A stretch of 64,000 nucleotides of DNA from Microbacterium sp. XT11 (GTDB taxonomy: Bacteria > Actinomycetota > Actinomycetes > Actinomycetales > Microbacteriaceae): positions 683,081 through 747,080 of the forward strand of contig NZ_CP013859.1 in assembly GCF_001513675.1 (NCBI RefSeq), read 5' to 3'. A model generated the notes under the pieces. The model had not been told where the DNA came from. It did not search any database and saw only the letters and a program-made list of their open reading frames with translations. Position 1 is the first letter of the stretch. Each line of letters opens with the position of its first letter. This document shows positions 45,120 through 52,869 of the stretch, piece by piece. The translations under genes and the position numbers were made by a program.

Positions 45120-45473
45120 ATGGCCGACCTCGTCCCGTTCCCGCGCTCGCCTCGCCGCCCGTCCGACCCGGAGCCGCTCTGGCGCCACCTGCTCGGCGAC
45201 CAGCTGCGCCGCCGACGACACGGCCGCGACGAGACCCTCACCGAGACCGCCGAGAAGGCCGGGGTCTCGCCGCAGTACCTGTCCGAGGTGGAGCGCGGAC
45301 TCAAGGAGCCTTCCAGCGAGATGATCGCGGCCATCGCCGGTGCCCTCGACACCAGCCTCATCGAGCTGACGAGCGCGATCGCCGACGAGCTGCGGTCCAC
45401 CGGCGTACCGGCATCCGCTCCGGCGAGCGCGGCGGTGTCGGCCGGGCGGGCTGCGTTCGCTCTCGCCGCCTGA
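45120..45473 (+). CDS. popR: PopR/ClgR-like activator of clp genes
   Basis: 117-residue XRE-type protein. The core LLGDQLRRRRHGRDETLTET and then KAGVSPQYLSEVERGLKEPSSEM matches the helix-turn-helix of ClgR and PopR, the activators of clp genes in actinobacteria. The tail ends AGRAAFALAA; C-terminal Ala-Ala residues are degradation signals in PopR/ClgR proteins, so it may itself be a Clp substrate. The start is ATG at 45120, with GTG at 45114 possible. Two clpP genes face it, and its box palindrome lies upstream, all consistent with PopR function. Confidence 0.85.
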   Translation: MADLVPFPRSPRRPSDPEPLWRHLLGDQLRRRRHGRDETLTETAEKAGVSPQYLSEVERGLKEPSSEMIAAIAGALDTSLIELTSAIADELRSTGVPASAPASAAVSAGRAAFALAA

Positions 45474-45502
45474 GCGGCCGGCATCCGGTGGGCGCCCGGG
45501 CC

Positions 45503-45526
45503 GGCGGGCACCGGTGGGCGCCCGCC
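45503..45526. terminator. Hairpin between popR and the clpP pair
   Basis: GGCGGGC (45503-45509) pairs with GCCCGCC (45520-45526) around a 10-base loop between the two convergent units. It is GC-rich with no T-run, a plausible shared terminator of modest confidence. Confidence 0.45.
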
Positions 45527-45535
45527 GCAGCCCTG

Positions 45536-46126
45536 TCAGCCGCGCGCGCCGAGCACCGTGTCGATGAGCCCGTACTCCACGGCGGCGGATGCCGTGAAGA
45601 CGCGGTCGCGGTCGGTGTCGGCACGCAGCTCCGCGACGGAGCGCCCGGTATGGCGGGCGAGGATCTCCTCCATGTCGGCGCGCACCCGCACAACCTCGTC
45701 GGCCGCGAGGATGAGGTCGGGGATGGCGCCGCGCGACTGACCCGCAGGCTGATGCAGCACGATGCGGGCGTGCGAGAGCGCCGACCGCTGACCGGGCGCT
45801 CCTGCGGCGACGAGCAGCGCCGCGGGCCCGATGGCCTGGCCGACGCAGGTCGTCGCGATCGCCGGGCGGATGTGCTGCATCGTGTCGTAGATCGCCAGCG
45901 CCGCTCCCGGATCGCCTCCCTCGCTGTTGATGTAGAACTGCACGGCACTCTCCGGACTGTCGGCGTCGAGGTGCAGCAGCTGCGCGATCAGGGCGTTCGC
46001 CACGCCCGCGTCGATGCCGGTGCCGAGGTACACGACCCGTTCGGCGAGCAGGTGCGAATACACGTCCATGACGCGCTCCCCGCGGGGGTGCTGCGCGATG
46101 ACGTTGGGGATCGTGTAGCTGCTCAC
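45536..46126 (-). CDS. clpP: ClpP-family subunit with catalytic Ser replaced by Gly
   Basis: 196-residue ClpP-fold protein (FYINSEGGDPGAALAIYDTM) starting at GTG and overlapping its partner by 4 bp. In ClpP the nucleophile lies in GQAASMG; here the matching segment GQAIGPA has Gly100 at that position. His125 and Asp174 keep the canonical spacing (+25 and +74), so only the serine is lost. It is therefore probably an inactive subunit that assembles with the intact ClpP next door, comparable to ClpR of plastids and cyanobacteria. The bases were checked by translating the minus strand by hand. Confidence 0.88.
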   Translation of the reverse strand: MSSYTIPNVIAQHPRGERVMDVYSHLLAERVVYLGTGIDAGVANALIAQLLHLDADSPESAVQFYINSEGGDPGAALAIYDTMQHIRPAIATTCVGQAIGPAALLVAAGAPGQRSALSHARIVLHQPAGQSRGAIPDLILAADEVVRVRADMEEILARHTGRSVAELRADTDRDRVFTASAAVEYGLIDTVLGARG

Positions 46127-46737
46127 GCGTCCACCCCCAGCCCGACGCGAGCGCGGCGGCGCGGCATCACCTCGGCGAACGACGACACGATGCCGTCGAT
46201 GAACCCGTACTCCCTCGCCTGCTCGGCGGTGTACCACCGGTCGTGCAGCGAGTCCTCGAAGATGCGCTCCCGCGGCTGCCCGGTGTCGTCGGAGATGAGT
46301 CCGAGCACGGTGTCGCGCATGTGCCGCAGGTCGTCGGCCTGCGTCTCGATCTCGACCGCGGAGCCGCCGATGCCCGCGGACCCCTGATGCATCAGGATGC
46401 GCGCGTGCGGCAGCGCCCTGCGCTTGCCCTTGGTGCCGGCGGACAGCAGGAACTGCCCTGCGCTGCACGCGAGTCCGAGCGCCAGGGTCGAGACGTCGTT
46501 CGGCACGATCCTCATGAGGTCGCGGATCGCCAGCATCGACGGCACGGAGCCGCCGGGCGAGTGGATCCACAGGGCGATGTCGGCCACCGGGTCCTCGGAT
46601 GCGAGCGTGAGCAGCTGCGTCATGAGCAGCGTGCCGTTGTCGTCGTCGAGGGCGCCGTCGAGCACGAGCACCCGCTCGTGGAACAGCGCCCTGCGGGCCT
46701 CGGGCCCGAACTGGGGGTTGGGGTTGTCTTCGCTCAT
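46123..46737 (-). CDS. clpP: ClpP-family protease subunit, intact triad
   Basis: 204-residue ATP-dependent protease subunit. Ser92 lies in GLACSAG, His117 in ARILMHQG and Asp166 in LHDRWYT, at the normal spacing of ClpP. GGSVPSMLAIRDLM is the substrate-side strand. It is the first gene of a two-gene unit with the serine-less ClpP; the pair resembles the Streptomyces clpP3-clpP4 operon under PopR. A half-conserved PopR-like site lies 41 bp upstream. It works in the cytoplasm with a Clp ATPase encoded elsewhere. Confidence 0.93.
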   Translation of the reverse strand: MSEDNPNPQFGPEARRALFHERVLVLDGALDDDNGTLLMTQLLTLASEDPVADIALWIHSPGGSVPSMLAIRDLMRIVPNDVSTLALGLACSAGQFLLSAGTKGKRRALPHARILMHQGSAGIGGSAVEIETQADDLRHMRDTVLGLISDDTGQPRERIFEDSLHDRWYTAEQAREYGFIDGIVSSFAEVMPRRRARVGLGVDA

Positions 46738-46777
46738 GCCCTCAGCATCCGCCCCGGCTCCCTGTCGGCGCTCCCGT

Positions 46778-46794
46778 TTCTGCTCAGGGCCGCT
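46778..46794. promoter_or_regulatory. Candidate degenerate PopR box upstream of clpP
   Basis: On the plus strand TTCTGCTCAGGGCCGCT keeps the left arm of the 45063 palindrome exactly and the right arm only partly (about 13 of 17 bases agree on the other strand). It lies about 41 bp before the clpP start, a plausible activator position. Confidence 0.5.
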
Positions 46795-46797
46795 CTG

Positions 46798-46855
46798 CCG
46801 TGAGCGGATGCGTGAGCGGACGCCGTGAGCGGATGCCGTGAGCGGATGCGGTGAG
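46798..46855. repeat. Short tandem repeats of a GTGAGCGGATGCC unit
   Basis: Four imperfect copies of a 13-14 bp unit (CGTGAGCGGATGC) fill the space between the clpP start and the next gene's end. They contain the GGATGC word frequent in this genome. Confidence 0.7.
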
Positions 46856-46874
46856 GCCCGCCGGTGGGGGCGCG

Positions 46875-48086
46875 TCAGCGCACGGCGTGCAGCTCGGCGT
46901 CGGACGCGCGAGACGACGTCGCCGCGAACGCCTGCGCGAGGTCGGCGATGAGGTCGTCGGCGTTCTCCAGCCCGATCGACAGCCGCAGCACGTCGGCGGC
47001 TGGCCGCGCCTCGGCCGGCACGGGGCGGTGGGTGAGCGCGGCCGGATGCTGGATCAGCGAGTCGACGCCGCCGAGCGACACCGCGTGCGTGAAGAGCCGG
47101 GTCGAAGCGGCGACGGCGGATGCCGCGGCATAGCCGCCCCGCATCCGCATCGCGATCATGGCGCCGGTGCCCCGCATCTGACGATGCAGGATGCCGTGAG
47201 GGTCGCCGTCGAGCCCCGGGTAGAACACCTCCGCGACCTCGGGTCGGTCGATCAGCCACTGCACGACGCGGCGTGCGTTGTCCTGCTGCTGCCGCATGCG
47301 CACCGGCAGGGTCGTGAGCCCGCGGTGCAGCAGATACGCGCCGAGCGGGTGCAGGAGTCCTCCCGTGATCGCCCGCACCCGCCGCAGCGCCTCGGCCGTC
47401 CGCTCGCTGCAGGCGACGACACCGGCGATGACGTCGCCGTGCCCTCCGAGGTACTTCGTCGCACTGTGCAGCGACATCGCCGCGCCGAGGTCGAGGGGGT
47501 TCTGCAGCACAGGGGTGGCGAAGGTGTTGTCGACGACGACGGGCACCTCTCCCGCCTGCGCGACCACAGCCGCGATGTCGGCGAGGTCGAGCGTCGGGTT
47601 GGCTGGGGTCTCGAGCACGACGAGTCCCGTGTCGGGGCGGATCGACGCCGCGACCTCCTCGGGGTGGCAGTACGTGGTCTCCACGCCCAGCAGACCGGAG
47701 CCGAGCAGGTGGTCGGTGCCGCCGTACAGCGGCCGCACCGCGACGACGTGGTGCTTCCCCGCCGCGGAGCCGTGCGCGAGGATCACCGCGGTCATCGCCG
47801 CCATGCCCGACGAGAAGGCGACGGACGCCTCGGCGTGCTCGAGCTCGGCGAGCGCCTCCTCGAACCGCGCGACCGTGGGGTTCCACAGGCGCGCGTAGAC
47901 CATGCTGCCGTCGGCCGGCGGACGGCCGCCCGTCGCCATGGCCTCGTACGAGTCGCCGCCGCGTTCGACGTCGGGCAGCGGATTGGTGGTGGACAGGTCG
48001 ATCGGCAGCGCGTGGACCCCGAGACCCTCGAGGTCGGAACGGCCGCTGTGGACGGCGACGGTGTCGGGATGCAGCGGTGCAGTCAT
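46875..48086 (-). CDS. PLP trans-sulfuration enzyme (cystathionine gamma-synthase/lyase type)
   Basis: 403-residue Cys/Met-metabolism PLP enzyme. The pyridoxal lysine is in SLHSATKYLGGHGDVI, the phosphate-binding block in FSSGMAAMTAV, and the N-terminal substrate segment in YARLWNPTVARFEEAL. Close relatives include MetB, MetC, MdeA and gamma-lyases; I cannot separate them by eye. It is divergent from an Lrp/AsnC regulator, which suggests control by methionine, cysteine or a related amino acid. The start is the ATG of MTAPLHPDT. Confidence 0.88.
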   Translation of the reverse strand: MTAPLHPDTVAVHSGRSDLEGLGVHALPIDLSTTNPLPDVERGGDSYEAMATGGRPPADGSMVYARLWNPTVARFEEALAELEHAEASVAFSSGMAAMTAVILAHGSAAGKHHVVAVRPLYGGTDHLLGSGLLGVETTYCHPEEVAASIRPDTGLVVLETPANPTLDLADIAAVVAQAGEVPVVVDNTFATPVLQNPLDLGAAMSLHSATKYLGGHGDVIAGVVACSERTAEALRRVRAITGGLLHPLGAYLLHRGLTTLPVRMRQQQDNARRVVQWLIDRPEVAEVFYPGLDGDPHGILHRQMRGTGAMIAMRMRGGYAAASAVAASTRLFTHAVSLGGVDSLIQHPAALTHRPVPAEARPAADVLRLSIGLENADDLIADLAQAFAATSSRASDAELHAVR

Positions 48087-48137
48087 GCTTCCACGTTGCC
48101 CGAATCCCAACGGTGGTGCAGGAATTCGACAGCATCC

Positions 48138-48153
48138 GTGGGTCTTCTCCCAC
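48138..48153. promoter_or_regulatory. Possible Lrp operator in the divergent region
   Basis: Inverted repeat GTGGG-TCTTCT-CCCAC lies between the PLP gene start (48086) and the Lrp-type gene (48199). Lrp/AsnC proteins favour such degenerate dyads, but this is only a pattern match. Confidence 0.35.
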
Positions 48154-48198
48154 TTTTCGCTATTCTGAGCCGCATCCGGCATCCGAGGAGGGATCACA

Positions 48199-48663
48199 TT
48201 GGCCAAAGCGCAACTCGACGAGACCGATCTGGAGATCCTCGCCGCACTCACCCACGACGCCGACGTGACCAACAAGGCTCTCGCACACCGTTTGGGCCTG
48301 GCGGAGTCGACCTGCGCGCACCGGGTACGGGCCCTCCGCGATCGCGGCGTCATCCGCGACACCCGCGTGCGGATCGACGGGGCGGCGCTCGGCTTCCCGC
48401 TGCAGGCGATCATCAAGGTGCGCCTCACGAACCACACCGGCCCCAAGGTCACGGCGCTGTTCGACGCGCTCGTCGCGATCCCGCGCGTGCTGCAGGTGTT
48501 CCACGTCGCCGGCGTCGACGACTTCCTCGTGCACGTCGCCGTGCAAGACGCCACGGCGTTGCGCGACATCGTGCTCGAGCACATCACGATCCACCCGGTT
48601 GTGCGCGGCACCGAGACGCAGCTCGTGTTCGAACTGCGCGACGGCCGCGGGTTGCTGGCCTGA
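48199..48663 (+). CDS. Lrp/AsnC family regulator
   Basis: 154-residue regulator with an N-terminal helix-turn-helix (NKALAHRLGLAESTCAHRVR) and a C-terminal RAM domain (LGFPLQAIIKVRL, VLQVFHVAGVDDFLVHVAV). The start is TTG at 48199 with a strong GAGGAGGGA at 48185-48193. It is divergent from the trans-sulfuration enzyme, which is its likely target. A 59-bp hairpin begins 17 bp after its stop. Confidence 0.9.
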   Translation: MAKAQLDETDLEILAALTHDADVTNKALAHRLGLAESTCAHRVRALRDRGVIRDTRVRIDGAALGFPLQAIIKVRLTNHTGPKVTALFDALVAIPRVLQVFHVAGVDDFLVHVAVQDATALRDIVLEHITIHPVVRGTETQLVFELRDGRGLLA

Positions 48664-48679
48664 CCGCCCGCCCGCCGCT

Positions 48680-48738
48680 TTCGAGTCGCATGATTCGACC
48701 CGATTCGGCCGAAATCGGGTCAAATCATGCGACTCGAA
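48680..48738. repeat. 59-bp near-perfect inverted repeat
   Basis: Arms of 26 bp (48680-48705 and 48713-48738) pair with one mismatch around a 7-base loop CGGCCGA. The arms contain TTCGAGTCGCATGATT. It stands between the Lrp gene and the acyl-CoA synthetase gene, without a T-run. It may be an intergenic repeat of the genome, a transcription terminator or a small mobile remnant. Confidence 0.8.
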
Positions 48739-48791
48739 CGGATGCCGGACAAGATGGAACCCGTACGACCGCAGCGAGCAAGGGAGCCCGG

Positions 48792-50483
48792 ATGAGCCGC
48801 AGCACCACGTCGATCCGCGAGATGCGCGACTTCCTCTTCGCCAACGCGACCGACTACGACGCCGCGCGTGCCGGATTCCGCTGGCCCGACCCCGCCGAGT
48901 TCAACTTCGCACTGGAGTGGTTCGACGTCATCGCCGCCGAGAAGCCCGACCGGCCGGCGGTGCAGATCGTCGAGGCCGACCTCAGCCTCCGAGCGTGGAC
49001 CTACGGCGAACTGTCCGCCCGCTCCAGCCAGGTCGCGAACTGGCTCACGCAGCTCGGCATCCGCCGCGGCGACCACGTCATCGTGATGCTCGGCAACACG
49101 ATCGAGCTGTGGGAGGTCATGCTCGCGATCACCAAGATCGGCGCGGTGTCGATCCCCACCTCGACGCTGCTCTCGGCCTCCGACCTCGCCTACCGCATCG
49201 ACCACGGCCGCGCCCGCGCCGTCGTCACGCTCGGCTCGCTCGCGCCGAAGCTGGAGGGCGCGGACGTGCTGCGCATCGGCATCGGCGACGACGTGCCCGT
49301 CGGATGGGCGCGGTTCGCCGACTCCGCATCGGCGGCGACGGAGTTCGAGCCCGACGGCCCGACGCCGGCCTCCGACACCGCGCTGCTCTACTTCACCAGC
49401 GGCACCACGAACCGCCCCAAGCTCGTGCAGCACACGCATGCGTCGTACCCGATCGGGCATCTCTCGACCATGTGGTGGCTGGGCCTGCGGCCCGACGACG
49501 TGCACCTGAACATCTCGTCGCCGGGGTGGGCGAAGCACGCCTGGTCGAGCTTCTATTCGCCGTTCCTCGCCGAGGCCACCGTCTTCGTCTACAACTACGA
49601 CCGGTTCGACGCGAACACGCTGATGCAGGTCATGGACACGCATCACGTCTCGACCTTCTGCGCGCCGCCTACGGTATGGCGGATGCTGATCCAGGCCGAC
49701 CTCGGTCGCCTCACGCATCCGCCGCGCGAGCTCGTCGGCGCCGGTGAGCCGCTGAATCCCGAGGTCATCGAGCGGGTGCGGAACGCGTGGGGCGGCACGA
49801 TCCGCGACGGCTTCGGCCAGACCGAGATGACCTGCTGCATCGGCAACTCACCAGGTCAGCCGATCAAGATCGGTTCGATGGGACGACCGCTGCCCGGCTA
49901 CCCCGTCGTGCTGCTCGACCCGGCGACGGGGGAGGTGACGGATGCCGAGGGCGAGATCGCGCTCGACCTGTCACAGCCGCCGCTCGGACTCATGGCCGGC
50001 TACTTCGACGACCCCGAGAAGACGGCGGAGTCACGCGAGGGCGGCTTCCACCACACGGGCGACATCGCCGTCCGCGACGCCGACGGCTACCTCACCTACG
50101 TCGGCCGCGCCGACGACGTGTTCAAGGCGTCCGATTACAAGATCTCCCCGTTCGAGCTGGAGTCGGTGCTGCTCGAACACGACCTCGTGGTGGAGGCCGC
50201 CGTGGTGCCGAGCCCCGATCCGACCCGGCTCGCGGTGCCGAAGGCGTACGTGTGCCTGCGCGCGGATGCCGCGGTGGACGAGGTCGAGGCCGCGCGGTCG
50301 ATCTTCGCCTACGCGCACGACCGGCTCTCCTCGCACCTGTGGGTGCGGATCATGGAGTTCGTGCCGGAGCTGCCGAAGACGATCTCGGGCAAGATCCGGC
50401 GCGTCGAGCTGCGCGCACGCGAGGCCGAACGTGTGGCGTCAGGAGACGAGTCGGGCCAGCACCGCGACCGCGACTACCGCTGA
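48792..50483 (+). CDS. AMP-forming acyl-CoA synthetase (ACSM-like)
   Basis: 563-residue adenylating enzyme. The phosphate loop TSGTTNRPKLVQHTH is at about 200-214, the A5-type block DGFGQTEMTCC follows at about 340, and the C-terminal domain ends with the catalytic Lys in LPKTISGKIRRVELR. The opening MRDFLFANATDYDAA with WPDPAEFNFALEWFD is typical of medium-chain acyl-CoA/ACSM synthetases. It activates a carboxylic acid as acyl-AMP and then acyl-CoA. The ATG is preceded by AGGGAG at about 7 bp. No beta-oxidation gene is adjacent. Confidence 0.9.
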   Translation: MSRSTTSIREMRDFLFANATDYDAARAGFRWPDPAEFNFALEWFDVIAAEKPDRPAVQIVEADLSLRAWTYGELSARSSQVANWLTQLGIRRGDHVIVMLGNTIELWEVMLAITKIGAVSIPTSTLLSASDLAYRIDHGRARAVVTLGSLAPKLEGADVLRIGIGDDVPVGWARFADSASAATEFEPDGPTPASDTALLYFTSGTTNRPKLVQHTHASYPIGHLSTMWWLGLRPDDVHLNISSPGWAKHAWSSFYSPFLAEATVFVYNYDRFDANTLMQVMDTHHVSTFCAPPTVWRMLIQADLGRLTHPPRELVGAGEPLNPEVIERVRNAWGGTIRDGFGQTEMTCCIGNSPGQPIKIGSMGRPLPGYPVVLLDPATGEVTDAEGEIALDLSQPPLGLMAGYFDDPEKTAESREGGFHHTGDIAVRDADGYLTYVGRADDVFKASDYKISPFELESVLLEHDLVVEAAVVPSPDPTRLAVPKAYVCLRADAAVDEVEAARSIFAYAHDRLSSHLWVRIMEFVPELPKTISGKIRRVELRAREAERVASGDESGQHRDRDYR

Positions 50484-50521
50484 CGGGAGCACCCGAGCCC
50501 CCGACCCCCGCGCGCTCCGGT

Positions 50522-50989
50522 TCAGGCGACGCGTGCCGGGTTGGTGCGCGCGAGCGCCGCCGGCGTACCCGTCGCCACGGGCACCGACGCGGTCCGCGTC
50601 GTCACCGCAGCCGAAGCCGCAGCGACGGCCCGATCCGCCGACGTCTCCGGCGCGCCGGCGGTCACGGTGACGGCATGCGCCCGCGCGAGCTCCGGCCTCT
50701 CGTACCCCGACGCGCTCGCGAGCGAGCGGACGACAGCTCCGATCGTGAGCGACCCGGCGAGTGCGGCGCCCGCAACGATGAGCGGGATCCACTGGTTCGC
50801 GAATCCGGCGAAGGAGCTGACCAGCGCACACGGGATCCACACCCCGACCGCGCCGCCGCACAATCCGCCGGCACCGCGGACGATCGCGACCGCGGCCACG
50901 ATCGCGCACAGCGCTGCGAGCACCGCACCGACCACTCCGATCGGCACCAGAACGGCTGCCAGATCACTGGCCACCCTCGATGACGTCAT
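50522..50989 (-). CDS. Small membrane protein of unknown function
   Basis: 155-residue protein with three hydrophobic segments at about 10-35 (LAAVLVPIGVVGAVLAALCA), 45-60 and 65-88 (WIPLIVAGAALAGSLTIGAV). An Ala/Thr-rich soluble tail follows. I recognise no family. It is convergent with the acyl-CoA synthetase gene. Codon use is like its neighbours, supporting a real gene, but a missing conserved motif keeps confidence moderate. Confidence 0.55.
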   Translation of the reverse strand: MTSSRVASDLAAVLVPIGVVGAVLAALCAIVAAVAIVRGAGGLCGGAVGVWIPCALVSSFAGFANQWIPLIVAGAALAGSLTIGAVVRSLASASGYERPELARAHAVTVTAGAPETSADRAVAAASAAVTTRTASVPVATGTPAALARTNPARVA

Positions 50990-51156
50990 GACGACCCCCC
51001 GTCAGCGGAACTTCCGCACTTCAACAGTACGAAAGCGTCGCCACCGCGGCATCCGTCTCGAGGATGATCTCGACTACGACTCAGGTCTAGATCGCGACCG
51101 CGCGAAGACCCGGCTCCGACCGCGAAGACCCCGCCCCGGGCCGGCGGCGCGGAGGC

Positions 51157-52662
51157 TCAGGCTCCGGACCGGCGGCGCGGAGCAGCGGCGGCGCGCCTCA
51201 GGAGCCGCGCGAGCCGGGAACGACGGATCACCGACACCGGCTGCGTGACGACCGCGTCGACGACCATCGAGCCGTCCACCGGTCCGATGATCGGGATCGC
51301 CGAGGTCTCCGTCGCGTGCACCGGATCGACGGGCATGCGCGCCAGACCGCGGTGTGCGCGGACGTACGCCGGCACGAGCAGCACGATCGCGCCGAGCCAG
51401 GCGAGGGGGTTGCTCAGGGCGACGCCGGGGAAGCCCATCATGGCACCGAGGACCACGGCGGCCGAGACGCGGGCGACGAGCTCGATGACGCCGGTGATCG
51501 TGGGGACGAGCGTGTGACCGAGTCCCTGCAGCGCGCCGCGCAGCACGAAGAGCACACCGAGGGCCCAGTACCCGCAGCCGTTGATGATGAGCATGAGGTG
51601 GGCCATGTCGACCACGTCATCGGACCCATCGCCGATGAACAGCCTCACCATCGGCGCGCCGAAGGCGATGATGACGATGCCGATCAGCGCGCCGCCGATG
51701 ATCGCCATCCACGTCGCCTCGATCACACCGCGACGGATGCGGTCGGGCCGCCGCCCGCCGAGGTTCTGCGCCGAGTACATCGAGACCGCCAGCCCCAGCG
51801 ACGACAGGAAGGCGACGCCGAGGCTGTCCACCCGCGAACCGGTCGTGTAGGCCGCCACGGCATCCGCCCCGAGGGTGTTGAGCGCCACCTGCACGGTGAG
51901 CGTGCCGATGGCGATGATCGAGGCCTGGAACCCCATGGGGAGGCCGAGCCTCAGGTGCTCGGCGAGGTCGTCCCTGGTGATCCGCCAGTCGGCACGGCGC
52001 AGGTGCAGCATCGGCAGCCGACGACGCACGAACTCCAGGCACAGCAGCACCGAGACCGCCTGGGCCACGACTGTGGCCAGGGCCGCGCCCGCGACTCCCC
52101 ACTCCAGCGGACCGACCATGAGCACGACGAGTCCGGCGTTCAGGGCGCACGACACCGTGAGGAACACCAGCGGGGTGCGCGAGTCGCCGATCGCTCGGAT
52201 GATGGCCGAGAGGTAGTTGAAGAACATCGTCGCGCCGGCGCCGAGGAAGCTGATCTGCGTGAAGACGGTGGCTTCGGCCATGAGCTCCGGAGGCGTCTGC
52301 AGCAGGGCCAGCACGGGCGCCGAGATCAGCGGCGCCACGACGGTGAGGATCACACTCGTGATCCCGGTGAGCAGCACGCCGGTCGCGACGGAACGGCGCA
52401 CGGCCGCGTCGTCTCCGGCGCCGAACGCCTGGGCGATGGGGATCGCGAAACCGCTCGTGAGGCCCCAGGCGAAGCCGAGCAGCAGGAAGAGCAGCGACCC
52501 CGTCGCGCCGACGGCAGCGAGGGAGTCGACGCCGAGGTGACGGCCGACGACGACGGCATCGACGAACTGATACAGCTGCTGCACGACGTTGCCGAGCAGG
52601 AGCGGAACGGAGAAGGCAAGGATGACACGCCACGGACGGCCCGTGGTGAGGGTGGTGGCCAT
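51157..52662 (-). CDS. MATE family efflux transporter
   Basis: 501-residue multidrug/sodium antiporter with 12 membrane helices. VPLLLGNVVQQLYQFVDAVVVGRHLG is the first-helix signature (quoted in part as VQQLYQFVDAVVVGRHLG). The second half repeats it with LGLPMGFQASIIAIGTLTV and SMYSAQNLGGRRPDR. The ATG of MATTLTTGR is chosen; 46 upstream residues in the longer frame look non-coding. It probably exports cationic drugs or metabolites. The C-terminal 60 residues form a long Arg-rich cytoplasmic tail. Confidence 0.92.
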   Translation of the reverse strand: MATTLTTGRPWRVILAFSVPLLLGNVVQQLYQFVDAVVVGRHLGVDSLAAVGATGSLLFLLLGFAWGLTSGFAIPIAQAFGAGDDAAVRRSVATGVLLTGITSVILTVVAPLISAPVLALLQTPPELMAEATVFTQISFLGAGATMFFNYLSAIIRAIGDSRTPLVFLTVSCALNAGLVVLMVGPLEWGVAGAALATVVAQAVSVLLCLEFVRRRLPMLHLRRADWRITRDDLAEHLRLGLPMGFQASIIAIGTLTVQVALNTLGADAVAAYTTGSRVDSLGVAFLSSLGLAVSMYSAQNLGGRRPDRIRRGVIEATWMAIIGGALIGIVIIAFGAPMVRLFIGDGSDDVVDMAHLMLIINGCGYWALGVLFVLRGALQGLGHTLVPTITGVIELVARVSAAVVLGAMMGFPGVALSNPLAWLGAIVLLVPAYVRAHRGLARMPVDPVHATETSAIPIIGPVDGSMVVDAVVTQPVSVIRRSRLARLLRRAAAAPRRRSGA

Positions 52663-52869
52663 GGGGAGCGGCTCGCAGGACTGAGGGGTGGATCGGGGGT
52701 CCGCCCAGTGTATCGAAACGATTCGCAGCACCGGTATCCCCGCGCCTGCATCCGGCTCCCGATCGGCCTGACGCACCGCGGCGCGTTCGGGTGACGGCAT
52801 CCGCGTGCATTACTCTGCATCAGCACCCGCATGCCGGGTGCGGCAGTCGACGAGGACCGGAGGACCACA

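Noticed and set aside
46798..46855. Short tandem repeats as a CRISPR array
   Set aside because: The units are 13-14 bp without unique spacers and there are no cas genes.
50984..51156. Arg-rich frame downstream of the MATE gene
   Set aside because: It has no start signal, contains small GC repeats, and looks like antisense or spacer sequence.
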